54,240 nucleotides of DNA from Actinomycetota bacterium (GCA_947450545.1 CANFVU010000006.1:1-54240); one strand, 5' to 3'; numbered from the stretch's first letter, positions 34,818 through 45,254 are shown. The notes: generated by a model from the letters alone, not told the origin. Made by a program: numbers and translations.

Positions 34818-35705
34818 ATGTTGCCTCCACAAAGAATTGCTCTCACTGGCGCATCAGGCCTCATTGGTAGCGCTCTTGTCGGTCACTTAAAGAGTGAGGG
34901 ACATACGGTTCAACGTTTGGTGCGCCGTGCAGCGGTGGCTCCTGATGAGATTTCTTGGGATCCAAAAGCGGGAACAGTTGATCTTGCAGCTCTTGAAGGA
35001 GTGAATGCGGTTATTCATCTGGCAGGTGCAGGAGTTGGCGATCACCGCTGGACATCAAAATATCGTTCAGAGATTCTTAACTCTCGCCTTTTGGGCACAA
35101 CTGCCATCGCTAATGCTGTTGCTCAAGTGAAACCACAAACTTTTATTTCAGCAAGTGCCATTGGTTTTTATGGAGAGACTGGCAATCGCGCAGTTGTAGA
35201 AACTGATCGCGCAGGAGATGACTTCCTCGCTGCAGTTTGTCGCGAATGGGAAGGTGCGGCAAATCTTGCAGGTGACGTTCGCACTGTAAAAATTCGTACC
35301 GGTCTTGTTTTGGATCCAACAGGTGGCGCACTTGGCCGCATGCTTCCACTCTTCAAATTTGGTTTGGGTGGAAAACTTGGATCAGGACGTCAATGGTGGT
35401 CATGGATTACCTTGCATGATCAAATTCGCGCAATTTGTCACTTGCTCGAATCAAAGATTGATGGGCCAGTAAATCTCACTTCGCCAAATCCAGTCACAAA
35501 TCAGGAGTTCACATCAGCTCTTGCTCGCGCGCTGCATCGTCCAGCTTTGCTTCCCGCTCCTGCACTTGCACTCAAGATTGCGCTGGGAGGATTTTCAACT
35601 GAAATTCTTGGTTCGAAGAAAGTTTTGCCTCAGGCGCTACTTGATGATGGTTTCACTTTTGATTACCCACACGTCATCGACGCGTTGGCTCAACTCGTCG
35701 AATAA
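34818..35705 (+). CDS. TIGR01777-family NAD(P)-binding epimerase
   Basis: A 295-residue short-chain-dehydrogenase fold protein with the glycine motif TGASGLIGSALVGHL, VIHLAGAGVGDHRW, and ISASAIGFYGETG, the signature of the YfcH/SulA-type group, whose substrate is unknown. It is the third gene of lpd-sucB and matches Rv2216. Its 3' end overlaps the convergent flavoprotein by 32 bp. Confidence 0.9.
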   Translation: MLPPQRIALTGASGLIGSALVGHLKSEGHTVQRLVRRAAVAPDEISWDPKAGTVDLAALEGVNAVIHLAGAGVGDHRWTSKYRSEILNSRLLGTTAIANAVAQVKPQTFISASAIGFYGETGNRAVVETDRAGDDFLAAVCREWEGAANLAGDVRTVKIRTGLVLDPTGGALGRMLPLFKFGLGGKLGSGRQWWSWITLHDQIRAICHLLESKIDGPVNLTSPNPVTNQEFTSALARALHRPALLPAPALALKIALGGFSTEILGSKKVLPQALLDDGFTFDYPHVIDALAQLVE

Positions 35706-36828
35706 TTTCTTCAGCAGCAATTCGCCCTGACTCCATAGCTCCTTGTTGAGATGGATAGGTGCAGTGGTCCCCTGCTATATACAACCCGCCTTCAATGTGT
35801 TGCTTTGAATACAGCGCTTTCCCAGGGTTGTGAAATGGTAAAGATTGCTTGATCTCGTACTTAGCAAGTAACTGCCAATCGTGGGTCGAAATCTTCCAGA
35901 TTTTCGCAAGCTCACGCCGAACATCGCTCTCTGACACCGACGCAAGAGTTGTCGACGAGAGCAGCGTTGAACCGGCTGGAGCGTAAGAAGGCAGTAATTC
36001 AGAAAGGACGAGTGAATTAATGACTGCTCCAGATTTTTGAACAGCTAATAAATCCGAGCTCTCAAGTGACCCAGATGTGACGTGATACCAAGTTTGTGAG
36101 GGCAACATTTCGGGAACAGAGCGTCCATGAATCAATTGATGGGCAGTTGTTGGATCAGTTGCAACGATTATGAAATCCGCTTCAATTTTTCCGGAATTGG
36201 TGAGGACAAAACCATCTTGGACTTCTTGTACAAGAGTTTCGTATTGAATTGATGGAATCATTCCCGCGAGCAACGTGGAGAATATTCCGACACCGTGTGC
36301 TGGAAGACCCGGCCTGCCAGAAATAAACGAACGCAAAATCTTTTGAGCAGCGCTCGATGAGACTGTTGCTGGTTCAGTGAGAAAAACTCCTCGCAAAAAT
36401 GGTTCAAGAACGTTTGCAAAGAGAACAGGAAAGCGCGTTGCCGCATCGCCAAGATTCTGGTTTCCCGAAACCCGTGAATTGAGAAAACCTAAAAGAGCAA
36501 TCTTCTCTTTCAAGGATCCTGGCGCGCTGATAGCTGTAGAGATTGTTAAGCGCTTTTCGTTATCTCCATCTACGATTCTGAAACCAGCAGGCAGAGATCG
36601 AAATTCGCAATGGCGAATTAAATCTGTTGCTACTACTTCTGGATATTTTGGATTGATAACTTGAAACCCATGATCCAAAACAAAACCATCGATGTAATCA
36701 CTTTTAACGCGACCGCCTGGACGATCAGAACCTTCAAGAACAACAACATCTAAGTCAGCGCTTTGCAAATATCTCGCTGCAGTTAATCCAGCTAGCCCTG
36801 CGCCAACGATGACAACGTCGTGCTTCAT
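35674..36828 (-). CDS. FAD-dependent amine oxidase/desaturase-like protein
   Basis: A 384-residue flavoprotein with the N-terminal FAD motif VGAGLAGLTAARYLQ, EGSDRPGGRVKSD as in phytoene desaturases and protoporphyrinogen oxidases, and the C-terminal GLYIAGDHCTYPSQQGAMESG that completes the FAD site. It is shorter than carotenoid desaturases, so the substrate is open. It shares a 4-base overlap with the upstream oxidoreductase gene, implying a joint pathway. Confidence 0.83.
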   Translation of the reverse strand: MKHDVVIVGAGLAGLTAARYLQSADLDVVVLEGSDRPGGRVKSDYIDGFVLDHGFQVINPKYPEVVATDLIRHCEFRSLPAGFRIVDGDNEKRLTISTAISAPGSLKEKIALLGFLNSRVSGNQNLGDAATRFPVLFANVLEPFLRGVFLTEPATVSSSAAQKILRSFISGRPGLPAHGVGIFSTLLAGMIPSIQYETLVQEVQDGFVLTNSGKIEADFIIVATDPTTAHQLIHGRSVPEMLPSQTWYHVTSGSLESSDLLAVQKSGAVINSLVLSELLPSYAPAGSTLLSSTTLASVSESDVRRELAKIWKISTHDWQLLAKYEIKQSLPFHNPGKALYSKQHIEGGLYIAGDHCTYPSQQGAMESGRIAAEEIIRRVEPTRR

Positions 36829-37847
36829 CGAATAGAAGCCTCGCGAGCTTGATCGATAAGTAGAGCTACATCAAGAGCATCCTGAATAGAAACTGGCATC
36901 ACGCCACTTCCCCTGATTGCTTGTGCAACTTCAGTGTAGAACTGCGTGTAATCCCCAGGAACTGCTGCGTATGGTGTGACGTCATCTCCGCGGTGAAGGG
37001 CTGCTGGCGTTGAGGTATCAACTGTCCAGCCACCGATCTCGGGATTCGTTCCGGCACGAAGAAGCGGTTCTTGCTTATCTAAATCAGTGATGACGAGAGC
37101 ACCTTTGTCGCCCATGAGTCGTATGCGAGGGCCTGGTGCACCAACAATTGCAGAAGCTGACAAGTAAGAATCGACACCAGAGTCATGACGCAAAACGATG
37201 ACAACATCATCGTCAGACAATCCTCTAATGGAACGCACAGAAGAATGAACCAACTTTGCAGGTCCAAACCAATCTAAGACCAACGAAATGAGATGCGGTT
37301 GGAGGTCGAGTAAATTTCCGCCGCCGTCGGCTGCTGAGGATCGCTCTCTCCATGATTGCGGGTTAGCTTCTTCGCGAAAGCGTTCGAAGCGGGAATCGAT
37401 TCGGAAAATATTTCCTAGTGCACCCTCTTTAATTGCTTTCTTAATAGTGAGTGCATCGCTATCCCAACGACGATTAAAGAATGTCGTGAGCAACGATCCT
37501 GTTTCATGAGCCACATCGGCGATTGATTTCGCTTCAGCATAAGTACGGCCCATTGGTTTATCGACGACGACAGCGACGCCTGCACGTAATCCGGCAATCG
37601 CTTCAGAAGCATGTGCAACATTCGCACTTGCGACCACAAGCAGATCGAGGCCTTGTGCCAACAACTCATCGATACTCTCAAAAGCAACTGCGTTAGGAAA
37701 ATCGCTCTTAAGCTGTTCTACGCGTTCTGGGTTTTTTGTCGTAGCTCCGACTACATCAAAGCCTGCTGCGCGAAGGAAGGGACCATGAAAATATCGACCA
37801 GCTAGCCCGTAGCCGGAGATTCCAGCGCGCAAAGGTTTGTGATTCAT
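36825..37847 (-). CDS. Gfo/Idh/MocA family oxidoreductase
   Basis: A 340-residue NAD(P)-dependent enzyme acting on a sugar or cyclitol. The N-terminal Rossmann motif GISGYGLAGRYFHGP, the DKPMG catalytic-lysine motif, and GNLLDLQPHLISLVLDWFG with the conserved His are present. It lies 9 bases after the MMPL stop and overlaps the flavoprotein start, so the three form one unit. Confidence 0.88.
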   Translation of the reverse strand: MNHKPLRAGISGYGLAGRYFHGPFLRAAGFDVVGATTKNPERVEQLKSDFPNAVAFESIDELLAQGLDLLVVASANVAHASEAIAGLRAGVAVVVDKPMGRTYAEAKSIADVAHETGSLLTTFFNRRWDSDALTIKKAIKEGALGNIFRIDSRFERFREEANPQSWRERSSAADGGGNLLDLQPHLISLVLDWFGPAKLVHSSVRSIRGLSDDDVVIVLRHDSGVDSYLSASAIVGAPGPRIRLMGDKGALVITDLDKQEPLLRAGTNPEIGGWTVDTSTPAALHRGDDVTPYAAVPGDYTQFYTEVAQAIRGSGVMPVSIQDALDVALLIDQAREASIR

Positions 37848-37856
37848 ATTTTTCGA

Positions 37857-40040
37857 TTACTTTGATTCGTTTGCGAGTTTGGAAGGCCACCAGATCTTTG
37901 GCCCGATCACATGCACTAATGCAGGCACGAGAATCGAACGTACAACCAATGTGTCGAGGAGAACACCGAAGGCAACAGCGAATGCGATTTCTGCAAGCGC
38001 AACAAGCGGAAGGACGCCCAAAACAGTAAATGTAGCTGCAAGAACGATACCTGCAGAGGTAATAACGCCACCGGTAACAGTCACTCCCTTTGTGACACCA
38101 GCGCGAGTACCAATCTTCAACGATTCCTCACGAACGCGAGTCATCAAGAAGATGTTGTAATCGATTCCCAGTGCCACCAAGAAAATAAAGGTGAAGAGTG
38201 GGAATCCCGTGTCAGCACCAGCGAATTTGAAGATGTGATTGAAGACCACTGCGGATACTCCGAGAGTCGCAACAAAAGACACGATAACTGTCACAAGTAA
38301 GATTGCCGCAGCAAAAATGCTTCGCAAGAGGAAGCCCAAGATAATTGCAATCAAAATCAGAACGATTGGTATGACGAGATTTCGATCGTGGGCTGATGCC
38401 ACATCAACGTCGTAGAAGGTGGCGCTGATGCCACCAACGAGAGCTGCAGAATCAATCGCATGCACAGCTTTTCGAATCGTTGGAACGAGTTCGCGTCCAG
38501 CTGCGGAATCTGCAGGAACGGAGAGCGTTGCATCCAAAACAACGTTGCCATTCACAACTTTCACAGGAGGAAGGGGTTGTCCAGGAACAATCTGTCCATT
38601 CACTTCTGGAGTTACCGATGAGATTCCTTTAAGTGAAGAGAGCGCTGTCGATACTTCAGCTGATTTGCTCTGGCTCACCAAAATCTGAGTTGGTTGGCTT
38701 TGTCCACCAGGGAAATGCTTTAGGAGAAGCTCTTGTCCCACCAAAGAATCTGGATGGGTGGTAAATCCTTCTGTAGTGGAAATTCCTGTCGCTTTCAGCG
38801 TTGTAATCAAGCTGGCGAAAATCAACAGAATAACTGTTGTGATAATTGCAAACTTCTTTGGGCTCTTGGCAGTTGCATGGGCAACTTTTGACCAAATACC
38901 GGTGAGCTTTTCATCATGATCATCGTGACGAGGAATCTTTGGCCAGAAAATCCAGCGTCCAAAAACTACAAGGAGAGCGGGAAGCAAAGTGAGGACAGTA
39001 AACATAGAGCTCACGATTCCAATTGCTCCCACTGGTCCAAGACCACGAGAGTTCTTCAGCTGACAGAGCAAAAGTACAAGCAGACCAATGGTTACAGTGC
39101 TTCCGGAAGCAACGATTGGCTCAACGACCCCGCGCCATGCTTTCTTCATCGCCTCATAGCGAGAATCATGCAAATGGAGCTCTTCTCGATAGCGAGCGAT
39201 AAGCAGCAGCGCGTAATCCGTTGCAGCTCCAATCACCAGAACAGAAAGAATTCCCTGCGATTGACCGTCGAGAGTGATGACATCGTGCTTGGCAAGAACA
39301 TAAATGATTCCTCCTGCAAGTGATTCAGCAATAAGTGCTGTGAAGAGAGGCAAAATCCATAAGACTGGGGAGCGATACACAACAATCAAAATAACTGCCA
39401 CTACAACCACGGTGGTAAGAAGAAGGGTCGAGTCGATTCCACCAAAAGCTCCGAAGAGATCGGCGAAGAGTGCTGCGAACCCAGTGACGTGTGAAGTAAA
39501 TCCTTGTGCTTTAGCAAATTCACCCGTGTAGTAACGAATGGAATCCACGACCGCTGGAAGAGCGGGTTTCTTATTAGAAAGTTGTGAACCAGCATTTGTG
39601 TTGTCGAAAGGCACATTTGCTAGAAGCGCTTTGCCATCCTGAGATGGGAATGCATAGATCTTTTCGCCAGCAGTTAGGTAATCGCCGATTGTCTTATCGA
39701 CGCCAGCAATAGCTTTGCCATCTTTTGTCACAAGGGGCTGATTAGCAATAGTTGAGAAGAAAACGTTTGTTGCGACAACTTTCTCCTGAGATACATCGCC
39801 TTCGAAGAGAACGAGTGCAGGAAGATTCTTATTCGCATTCACGGTAAACGCTTTATAAGCATCGGAGAACTTTTGTGCCTCAACATGAGCAGGCAAGAAG
39901 TCAGCGTTGTCATTCTTTTGAACTGATGAGAGGTTGCCAAAAAGAGGCCCGACGACTCCTGATATACCCAACCAAGCGATGATGGTGATGATGGCAAACC
40001 AGAGCGGCTTACGAGCTTTAACTTTGCTAACTGTTGACAC
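37857..40040 (-). CDS. MMPL/RND-family transporter
   Basis: A 727-residue exporter with the repeated layout of MmpL proteins: helix, extracytoplasmic loop, helices 2-6, then the same again. Each half carries the Asp-Tyr proton-relay pair (GAATDYALLLIARYRE and LGIDYNIFLMTRVREE). Such proteins flip or export lipids and siderophores driven by protons. GTG 40040 is chosen; another GTG at 40109 would add a proline-rich leader unlike the family. The cargo is not known. Confidence 0.9.
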   Translation of the reverse strand: MSTVSKVKARKPLWFAIITIIAWLGISGVVGPLFGNLSSVQKNDNADFLPAHVEAQKFSDAYKAFTVNANKNLPALVLFEGDVSQEKVVATNVFFSTIANQPLVTKDGKAIAGVDKTIGDYLTAGEKIYAFPSQDGKALLANVPFDNTNAGSQLSNKKPALPAVVDSIRYYTGEFAKAQGFTSHVTGFAALFADLFGAFGGIDSTLLLTTVVVVAVILIVVYRSPVLWILPLFTALIAESLAGGIIYVLAKHDVITLDGQSQGILSVLVIGAATDYALLLIARYREELHLHDSRYEAMKKAWRGVVEPIVASGSTVTIGLLVLLLCQLKNSRGLGPVGAIGIVSSMFTVLTLLPALLVVFGRWIFWPKIPRHDDHDEKLTGIWSKVAHATAKSPKKFAIITTVILLIFASLITTLKATGISTTEGFTTHPDSLVGQELLLKHFPGGQSQPTQILVSQSKSAEVSTALSSLKGISSVTPEVNGQIVPGQPLPPVKVVNGNVVLDATLSVPADSAAGRELVPTIRKAVHAIDSAALVGGISATFYDVDVASAHDRNLVIPIVLILIAIILGFLLRSIFAAAILLVTVIVSFVATLGVSAVVFNHIFKFAGADTGFPLFTFIFLVALGIDYNIFLMTRVREESLKIGTRAGVTKGVTVTGGVITSAGIVLAATFTVLGVLPLVALAEIAFAVAFGVLLDTLVVRSILVPALVHVIGPKIWWPSKLANESK

Positions 40041-40206
40041 GTTTAGACCTATTTCTCCGTGAGGTGGCGGCCCTAATGGGCTATTCGACCTGCCGAGTTT
40101 AGCCTCCACCTCACTCCCAAAGGCGAAGGAGAAGGTGGGCGCTCAAGGATGTAATGGGCTTCACTTTCGATTTAGCCCTCCCTCACTTCCCTATTAGGCT
40201 TCACGC
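40041..40206. promoter_or_regulatory. divergent regulatory gap MMPL/lipB with 9-bp inverted repeat
   Basis: GTGAGGTGG (40059-40067) and CCACCTCAC (40106-40114) are perfect inverted copies; inside, CGGC 40068-40071 can pair with GCCG 40092-40095. This lies in the leader or promoter of the MMPL gene. The lipB end has TAGGCT at 40195-40200, -12 to -7 from its GTG, a leaderless start. Confidence 0.5.
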
Positions 40207-40869
40207 GTGGGACCAACTATTTCTGGGGCAACGATCGCCCTCACGCGCCAAGGCTTGGTGGATTACCAAATCGCTTTGGAGAGCCAACGTCGTATTCATG
40301 ACGAGGTAGCTGCCGGTAGCCGTCCCAATACTTTGATTCTCCTTGAACATCCATCGGTCTACACCGCAGGTCGACGCACGGAAGCGCATGAAAGACCTCT
40401 CGATGGAACACCCGTGATTGATGTGGATCGCGGTGGAAAGATCACCTGGCATGGTGAAGGGCAACTCGTGGGTTATCCGATTGTTCGATTGAAAAATCGC
40501 AACGAAGTCGTTGGGTTTGTACGTGAAATTGAATCGGGACTTATCAAAGTTGTTGAAGAGTTTGGCATTAAAGGCGAACAATATTGTGATCGTTCAGGCG
40601 TCTGGCTTCGTGATGAGAAAGGCGATCGCAAAATTGCGGCAATCGGCATTCGTGTTGCCAAAGGCGTGACCATGCATGGCTTTGCTCTCAACGTGAATCC
40701 AGATATGAGTGGCTTTAACAGAATCGTTCCTTGCGGTTTGATAGATACATCTGTGACCTCCATGGCAATCGAACTCGGTCGAAACATTTCTATCGAAGAA
40801 GTTGCTCCCGTTGTTGAAAAATATATGTACGAGTCGTTATCACGAGTTGCGGAGTTCATTGAGCTATGA
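40207..40869 (+). CDS. lipB: octanoyl-ACP:protein octanoyltransferase
   Basis: A 220-residue enzyme moving octanoate from acyl carrier protein to lipoyl domains. [33 protein letters not shown], the catalytic Lys142 (RKIAAIGI) and Cys176 (RIVPCGLID) are present. The GTG start at 40207 carries a TAGGCT -10 box 12 bases upstream and is probably leaderless. lipA follows with a 4-base overlap. Confidence 0.96.
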   Translation: MGPTISGATIALTRQGLVDYQIALESQRRIHDEVAAGSRPNTLILLEHPSVYTAGRRTEAHERPLDGTPVIDVDRGGKITWHGEGQLVGYPIVRLKNRNEVVGFVREIESGLIKVVEEFGIKGEQYCDRSGVWLRDEKGDRKIAAIGIRVAKGVTMHGFALNVNPDMSGFNRIVPCGLIDTSVTSMAIELGRNISIEEVAPVVEKYMYESLSRVAEFIEL

Positions 40870-41801
40870 CCATTGCACCAGAAGGCCGCAAGCTACTTCG
40901 CATCGAAGCCCGAAACGCTGCGGTACCCATTGAAAGAAAACCTGAGTGGATCAAAACTCGTGCCCATATGGGACCTGAGTACACACAGTTGCGTTCACTT
41001 GTTTCAAAAGAAGGTCTGCACACGGTCTGCCAAGAAGCTGCCTGTCCAAATATCTTTGAATGTTGGGAAGATAAAGAGGCGACATTCTTAATCGGTGGAG
41101 AACGATGCACTCGCCGCTGCGATTTCTGCAATATCGATACTGGCAAACCAGAACCCGTTGATATGGATGAACCTCGCCGTGTTGCTGAATCTGTTCAAAC
41201 TATGGGATTGAAATACGCAACTATCACCGGTGTTACACGTGATGACCTAGAAGATGAAGGAACCTGGCTTTACTCCGAGACGATTCGCAAAGTTCATGAG
41301 TTAAATCCCGGAACTGGCGTAGAAATGCTCGCTCCAGATTTCAGCGGCAAGCCAGAACTGCTCAATATTGTCTTTGAATCCCGCCCAGAGGTTTTTGCGC
41401 ATAATCTTGAAACAGTCCCCCGTATTTTCAAAGAAATCCGTCCAGCTTTCCGATACGACCGCTCATTGGATGTCATCAACCAAGCTCGCAATTTTGGATT
41501 GATCACTAAATCTAATTTGATTCTTGGAATGGGCGAAGAACGTTCTGAGGTCTCACAAGCGCTACAAGATCTCCACAACGCAGGTTGCGACCTAATCACC
41601 ATCACTCAATATTTGCGTCCAACATCAATGCACCACCCGGTTGTGCGTTGGGTTAAACCACAAGAATTCGTTGAGCTGGCACAAGAAGCAGAAGAGATTG
41701 GTTTCTCTGGTGTCATGAGTGGACCATTGGTGCGTTCCAGTTATCGTGCTGGTCGTTTGTACAAGCAAGCTCAAGAGAAGCGCGCACTTACCAATGGCTG
41801 A
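40866..41801 (+). CDS. lipA: lipoyl synthase
   Basis: A 311-residue radical-SAM enzyme inserting two sulfurs into octanoyl groups. The auxiliary cluster cysteines are Cys55, Cys60, Cys66 ([12 protein letters not shown]), and the radical-SAM cluster CTRRCDFC uses Cys81, Cys85, Cys88. Needs Fe-S assembly and SAM. Its targets include SucB in this window. The end overlaps the acyltransferase start by 8 bp. Confidence 0.97.
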   Translation: MTIAPEGRKLLRIEARNAAVPIERKPEWIKTRAHMGPEYTQLRSLVSKEGLHTVCQEAACPNIFECWEDKEATFLIGGERCTRRCDFCNIDTGKPEPVDMDEPRRVAESVQTMGLKYATITGVTRDDLEDEGTWLYSETIRKVHELNPGTGVEMLAPDFSGKPELLNIVFESRPEVFAHNLETVPRIFKEIRPAFRYDRSLDVINQARNFGLITKSNLILGMGEERSEVSQALQDLHNAGCDLITITQYLRPTSMHHPVVRWVKPQEFVELAQEAEEIGFSGVMSGPLVRSSYRAGRLYKQAQEKRALTNG

Positions 41802-42564
41802 GTTGGTTTACCCACCTGTTGTTGCAGCATTTAGGGGCGCGTGGAAAGCGCTCGGAATTCGTTTTACTTTCGTGGGCGATGAAAACATCCCGGCACATGG
41901 CGGTGCTGTTCTCGCATCCAATCACATCAGCTATTTAGATTTTGCACTCATCGGAACACCTGCTGCTCCAAAGAAGCGCTACATCCGATTCATGGCGAAG
42001 AAAGAAATTTTCGACAATAAACTTGCAGGACCATTAATGCGTGCGATGAAGCATATAAGCGTTGATCGAGATAAGGGTTCTACCTCCCTCGTTGCCGCCA
42101 TGCGAGCACTCCGAGCTGGAGAGCTTGTTGGAATATTTCCCGAAGCCACAATTTCATTAAGTTGGGAAGTAAAGGAATTGAAATCTGGTGCCGTGCGATT
42201 AGCTCAAGGCGCCGGAGTTCCAATCATTCCTGTCGCGCTGTGGGGCAGCCATCGCATTCTTACCAAAGCTCACAAACCTTCCCTTGGCAGAAAGCGAATC
42301 GCAATTTATATCGCCTACGGTGAGCCATATATGGTTGCTAAAGATGCTGATGTAGCTCAAGAAGAGGTGCGACTTCACGAGAAAATCAGCTCACTTTTAC
42401 ACTCCATCCAAGAGAATTACCCTGACTCCCCTGTCGGAGAATGGTGGGGCCCAAAGCGTTTGGGTGGCACCGCTCCAACACTCGAGGAAGCAGCTATTCA
42501 GAACGCCCAACGTAAAGCAGATCGTGCAGCAAAAAAGAGCAACAAGAAGAAAGAGAGTAACTAA
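41794..42564 (+). CDS. 1-acylglycerol-3-phosphate acyltransferase-like protein (PlsC family)
   Basis: A 256-residue acyltransferase with [10 protein letters not shown] (the HX4D catalytic motif) and [12 protein letters not shown] (the FPEGT-type glycerol-phosphate motif). ATG 41794 overlaps the lipA stop; a longer frame lies inside lipA. A Lys-rich C-terminal tail follows. Expected role: acylation of lysophosphatidate at the membrane. Confidence 0.87.
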   Translation: MAELVYPPVVAAFRGAWKALGIRFTFVGDENIPAHGGAVLASNHISYLDFALIGTPAAPKKRYIRFMAKKEIFDNKLAGPLMRAMKHISVDRDKGSTSLVAAMRALRAGELVGIFPEATISLSWEVKELKSGAVRLAQGAGVPIIPVALWGSHRILTKAHKPSLGRKRIAIYIAYGEPYMVAKDADVAQEEVRLHEKISSLLHSIQENYPDSPVGEWWGPKRLGGTAPTLEEAAIQNAQRKADRAAKKSNKKKESN

Positions 42565-42566
42565 CG

Positions 42567-43247
42567 ATGTTCGGACGCAAGAAGAAGGAAAAGTCAGCCG
42601 GAGGCGGACAACTTCAAGTTATTCGTGATGCATTTGCTCTTGTACGCAAAGAGAATCCCAGCGCACTCATCTACATGGCTGTGGCTTTTGTAGCAGCTCT
42701 TGTATTGGGAATCATTGTTGGCTCAGCTGCAGGGCATCCTGTCTACTTTGCAATTCTCTTTATTCCAATCGGAATTTTGGTTGCATTCTTCCTCTTCACT
42801 CGATTTGCTAACTCTGCTGCATTCTCATCCATCGAAGGTCAACTCGGTGCAGGTGCAAGTGTTCTCATGGGAATTCGCAAAGGATTCACCACAACTCCTG
42901 CTGTCTCTGTTAATCGCAACCAAGATATGGTTCATCGCAGCGTTGGTCGCGCCGGAATTATTCTCGTAGGCGAAGGTGGTTTTGCTGTACGCCAGATGCT
43001 CAATGATGAACGCAAGAAGTCAGAACGTTTTGTTCCAGGTGTTCCTGTTCATGAAATTATTGTCGGAGACGAACAAGGCCAAGTTTCTATTCGCAAACTT
43101 CAAAAGACTATGAAGAAGTTGCCAAAGAAATTATCGCCAAACCAACTTCGCGAAGTTCGTGCTCGCCTGAAAGCAGTCGGCGGAATGGCTATGCCAATTC
43201 CAAAGGGTCCAATGCCAACTCGCGCTCCGAAGAATCCTGGGCGCTAA
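42567..43247 (+). CDS. DUF4191 membrane protein
   Basis: A 226-residue protein with two helices at about 35-80 (SALIYMAVAFVAALVLG and FAILFIPIGILVAFFLF) and a basic cytoplasmic part. This order after lipA matches the mycobacterial Rv2219 family of unknown function. It follows the acyltransferase gene by two bases and meets the RDD gene end with a 4-base overlap. Confidence 0.86.
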   Translation: MFGRKKKEKSAGGGQLQVIRDAFALVRKENPSALIYMAVAFVAALVLGIIVGSAAGHPVYFAILFIPIGILVAFFLFTRFANSAAFSSIEGQLGAGASVLMGIRKGFTTTPAVSVNRNQDMVHRSVGRAGIILVGEGGFAVRQMLNDERKKSERFVPGVPVHEIIVGDEQGQVSIRKLQKTMKKLPKKLSPNQLREVRARLKAVGGMAMPIPKGPMPTRAPKNPGR

Positions 43248-43609
43248 CCAACTTTCTTATAAAACTTCACGACGATTGATCTCGTCACGATGTCATGTAT
43301 CGATCTTCCGTTGTGTCGAAAAATTGCTGGCAGAACAAGAATGATGAAGAGCGTACGAAGAAGCACTCGTGGAATTGAAAGATTACTTCCGTCCACGATG
43401 TCGATAACTTTTAATCGAGCAGCCATCTGACCAAACGATGCTCCCTGCAAAGCTGTGAGCAGTGAGATCTCAAGAAAGAGAATACCGAGCTGCAGAAAGA
43501 AGCGCTTCGACAGATCATGCGGTTCAATGGCATTGGCCAAGAGCCATGCTCCCAGATTGTCGAGGAATAAGGCCCACAAACGACGGCCCATTGGGGCTTC
43601 TTTGAACAT
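43244..43609 (-). CDS. RDD-family membrane protein
   Basis: A 121-residue protein with three hydrophobic helices and the RDD pattern: Arg in [23 protein letters not shown], and [14 protein letters not shown]. Function unknown. ATG 43609 is chosen because TACGCT lies at -12 to -7; a frame extending to 43792 would cover the whole glnA promoter region. Rv2219A is the syntenic gene. Confidence 0.82.
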   Translation of the reverse strand: MFKEAPMGRRLWALFLDNLGAWLLANAIEPHDLSKRFFLQLGILFLEISLLTALQGASFGQMAARLKVIDIVDGSNLSIPRVLLRTLFIILVLPAIFRHNGRSIHDIVTRSIVVKFYKKVG

Positions 43610-43615
43610 AGAGGA

Positions 43616-43621
43616 AGCGTA
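43616..43621 (-). promoter_or_regulatory. -10 box of leaderless RDD promoter
   Basis: TACGCT on the minus strand at -12 to -7 from ATG 43609; this fixes the RDD start. Confidence 0.5.
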
Positions 43622-43760
43622 TCTGAGGGAACTCTCGACTCCCCCTTGAGGTTGGGAAACATATTCGTAACATTCAAGATACCCCCCTTTCACAGGCTCC
43701 ACATACTCTTTCGCCATCAAGGACCCGTCGATGCGTCCGGATATATCCGATGTACCCGAT

Positions 43761-43776
43761 ATTTTCTGCAGAAAAT
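43761..43776. promoter_or_regulatory. 16-bp palindrome in the glnA promoter
   Basis: ATTTTCTGCAGAAAAT is a perfect palindrome. TATTTT at 43760-43765 could be the -10 box, putting the start near 43772, so a protein bound here would block polymerase. AGGAG ends five bases before the glnA ATG. Confidence 0.5.
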
Positions 43777-43792
43777 AAACAACAGGAGACAC

Positions 43793-45226
43793 ATGTTTAA
43801 GAACTCAACTGAAATCTTTGATTTCATCAAGAAGAACGATGTGAAGTTGGTTGATATCCGCTTCATTGATCTTCCAGGTATTCAACACCACTTCAACGTC
43901 CCAGTTGAATCTTTCGACGAAGCTGTCTTCACAGATGGTTTGATGTTCGATGGTTCATCTATCCGTGGATTCCAATCCATTCACGAATCAGATATGAAGT
44001 TGCTTCCAGTTCCTGGATCAGCATTCGTAGATCCATACCGCAAAGAGAAGACACTCGTCATCCTCTTCTCAGTTCACAACCCAATCGACAACTCTCCTTA
44101 TTCACGCGATCCTCGCGGCGTAGTAGGCAAAGCAGTTGAGTATCTCAAGTCAACTGGTATTGCAGATACAGCCTTCTTCGCACCAGAAGCAGAGTTCTAT
44201 GTTTTTGATGAAGTGAACTTCTCAACTTCACAAAATGCATCACACCACTTCATCGATTCCATCGAAGGCGCATGGAACACTGGCGCCGCGCTTGAGGCAG
44301 ATGGTTCTGCTAACCGCGGTTACAAGACTCGTTACAAGGGTGGATATTTCCCAGTCTCCCCAACTGATCAACTCGCAGATATTCGCGATGAGATGGTTAT
44401 GAAGCTTGGCGAAGTTGGACTTCTTGTTGAGCGTTCACACCACGAAGTGGGAACTGCAGGACAGATGGAAATCAATTACCGCTTCTCAGATATTCAACAA
44501 GCTGGCGATGATGTTATGAAGTTCAAGTACATCATCAAGAACACTGCTTGGGAAAATGGCAAGACTGCAACATTCATGCCAAAGCCTCTCTTCGGAGATA
44601 ACGGCTCAGGTATGCACGTTCACCAATCACTCTGGAAAGATGGCAAGCCACTCTTCTTCGAAGCTGGAACATACGGCGATCTTTCAGATATGGCACGTTG
44701 GTATATCGGTGGTCTTTTGAAGCACGCACCATCACTCCTTGCTTTCACTAACCCAACAGTGAATTCATACCACCGCCTCGTTCCTGGTTATGAAGCACCA
44801 GTAAACCTTGTTTACTCAGCTCGTAACCGTTCAGCGTGTATACGTATTCCGATCACTGGAAGCAATCCAAAGGCAAAGCGCATCGAGTTCCGTTGTCCAG
44901 ATCCATCATCCAACCCTTACCTCGCATTTGCTGCGATGTTGATGGCTGGCCTCGATGGAATTCAGAACAAGATCGAGCCACCAAAGCCTGTCGATAAGGA
45001 TCTCTATGAACTCGAAGGCGAAGAGGCAGCTGCAATTCCTCAGGTTCCTGGTTCGCTTTCAGAGGTTCTCGACAATCTCGAAAAGGATCACGAGTACCTC
45101 ACACGCGGTGGAGTATTCACAAAGGATCTCATCGAAACTTGGATCCAATACAAGCGCGCGAATGAAGTTGATTATGTTCGCCTGCGTCCACATCCAGCTG
45201 AGTTCGAGCTCTATTACGATATCTAA
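43793..45226 (+). CDS. glnA: glutamine synthetase type I
   Basis: A 477-residue ammonia-assimilating enzyme. The GSI core is seen in [27 protein letters not shown] and [15 protein letters not shown]. The adenylylation tyrosine lies in [10 protein letters not shown] (about Tyr405), so activity is probably switched off by GlnE, as in other actinobacteria. ATG 43793 follows CAGGAGAC; a strong terminator comes after. Confidence 0.98.
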   Translation: MFKNSTEIFDFIKKNDVKLVDIRFIDLPGIQHHFNVPVESFDEAVFTDGLMFDGSSIRGFQSIHESDMKLLPVPGSAFVDPYRKEKTLVILFSVHNPIDNSPYSRDPRGVVGKAVEYLKSTGIADTAFFAPEAEFYVFDEVNFSTSQNASHHFIDSIEGAWNTGAALEADGSANRGYKTRYKGGYFPVSPTDQLADIRDEMVMKLGEVGLLVERSHHEVGTAGQMEINYRFSDIQQAGDDVMKFKYIIKNTAWENGKTATFMPKPLFGDNGSGMHVHQSLWKDGKPLFFEAGTYGDLSDMARWYIGGLLKHAPSLLAFTNPTVNSYHRLVPGYEAPVNLVYSARNRSACIRIPITGSNPKAKRIEFRCPDPSSNPYLAFAAMLMAGLDGIQNKIEPPKPVDKDLYELEGEEAAAIPQVPGSLSEVLDNLEKDHEYLTRGGVFTKDLIETWIQYKRANEVDYVRLRPHPAEFELYYDI

Positions 45227-45254
45227 AATCTAGTAAACGATCCGTCCCCGTTTA

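Noticed and set aside
43646-43792. N-terminal extension of glnA and of the RDD gene over the same DNA
   Set aside because: The glnA ATG at 43793 has AGGAG upstream and the family N-terminus; the RDD ATG at 43609 has a -10 box. The region between is promoter.
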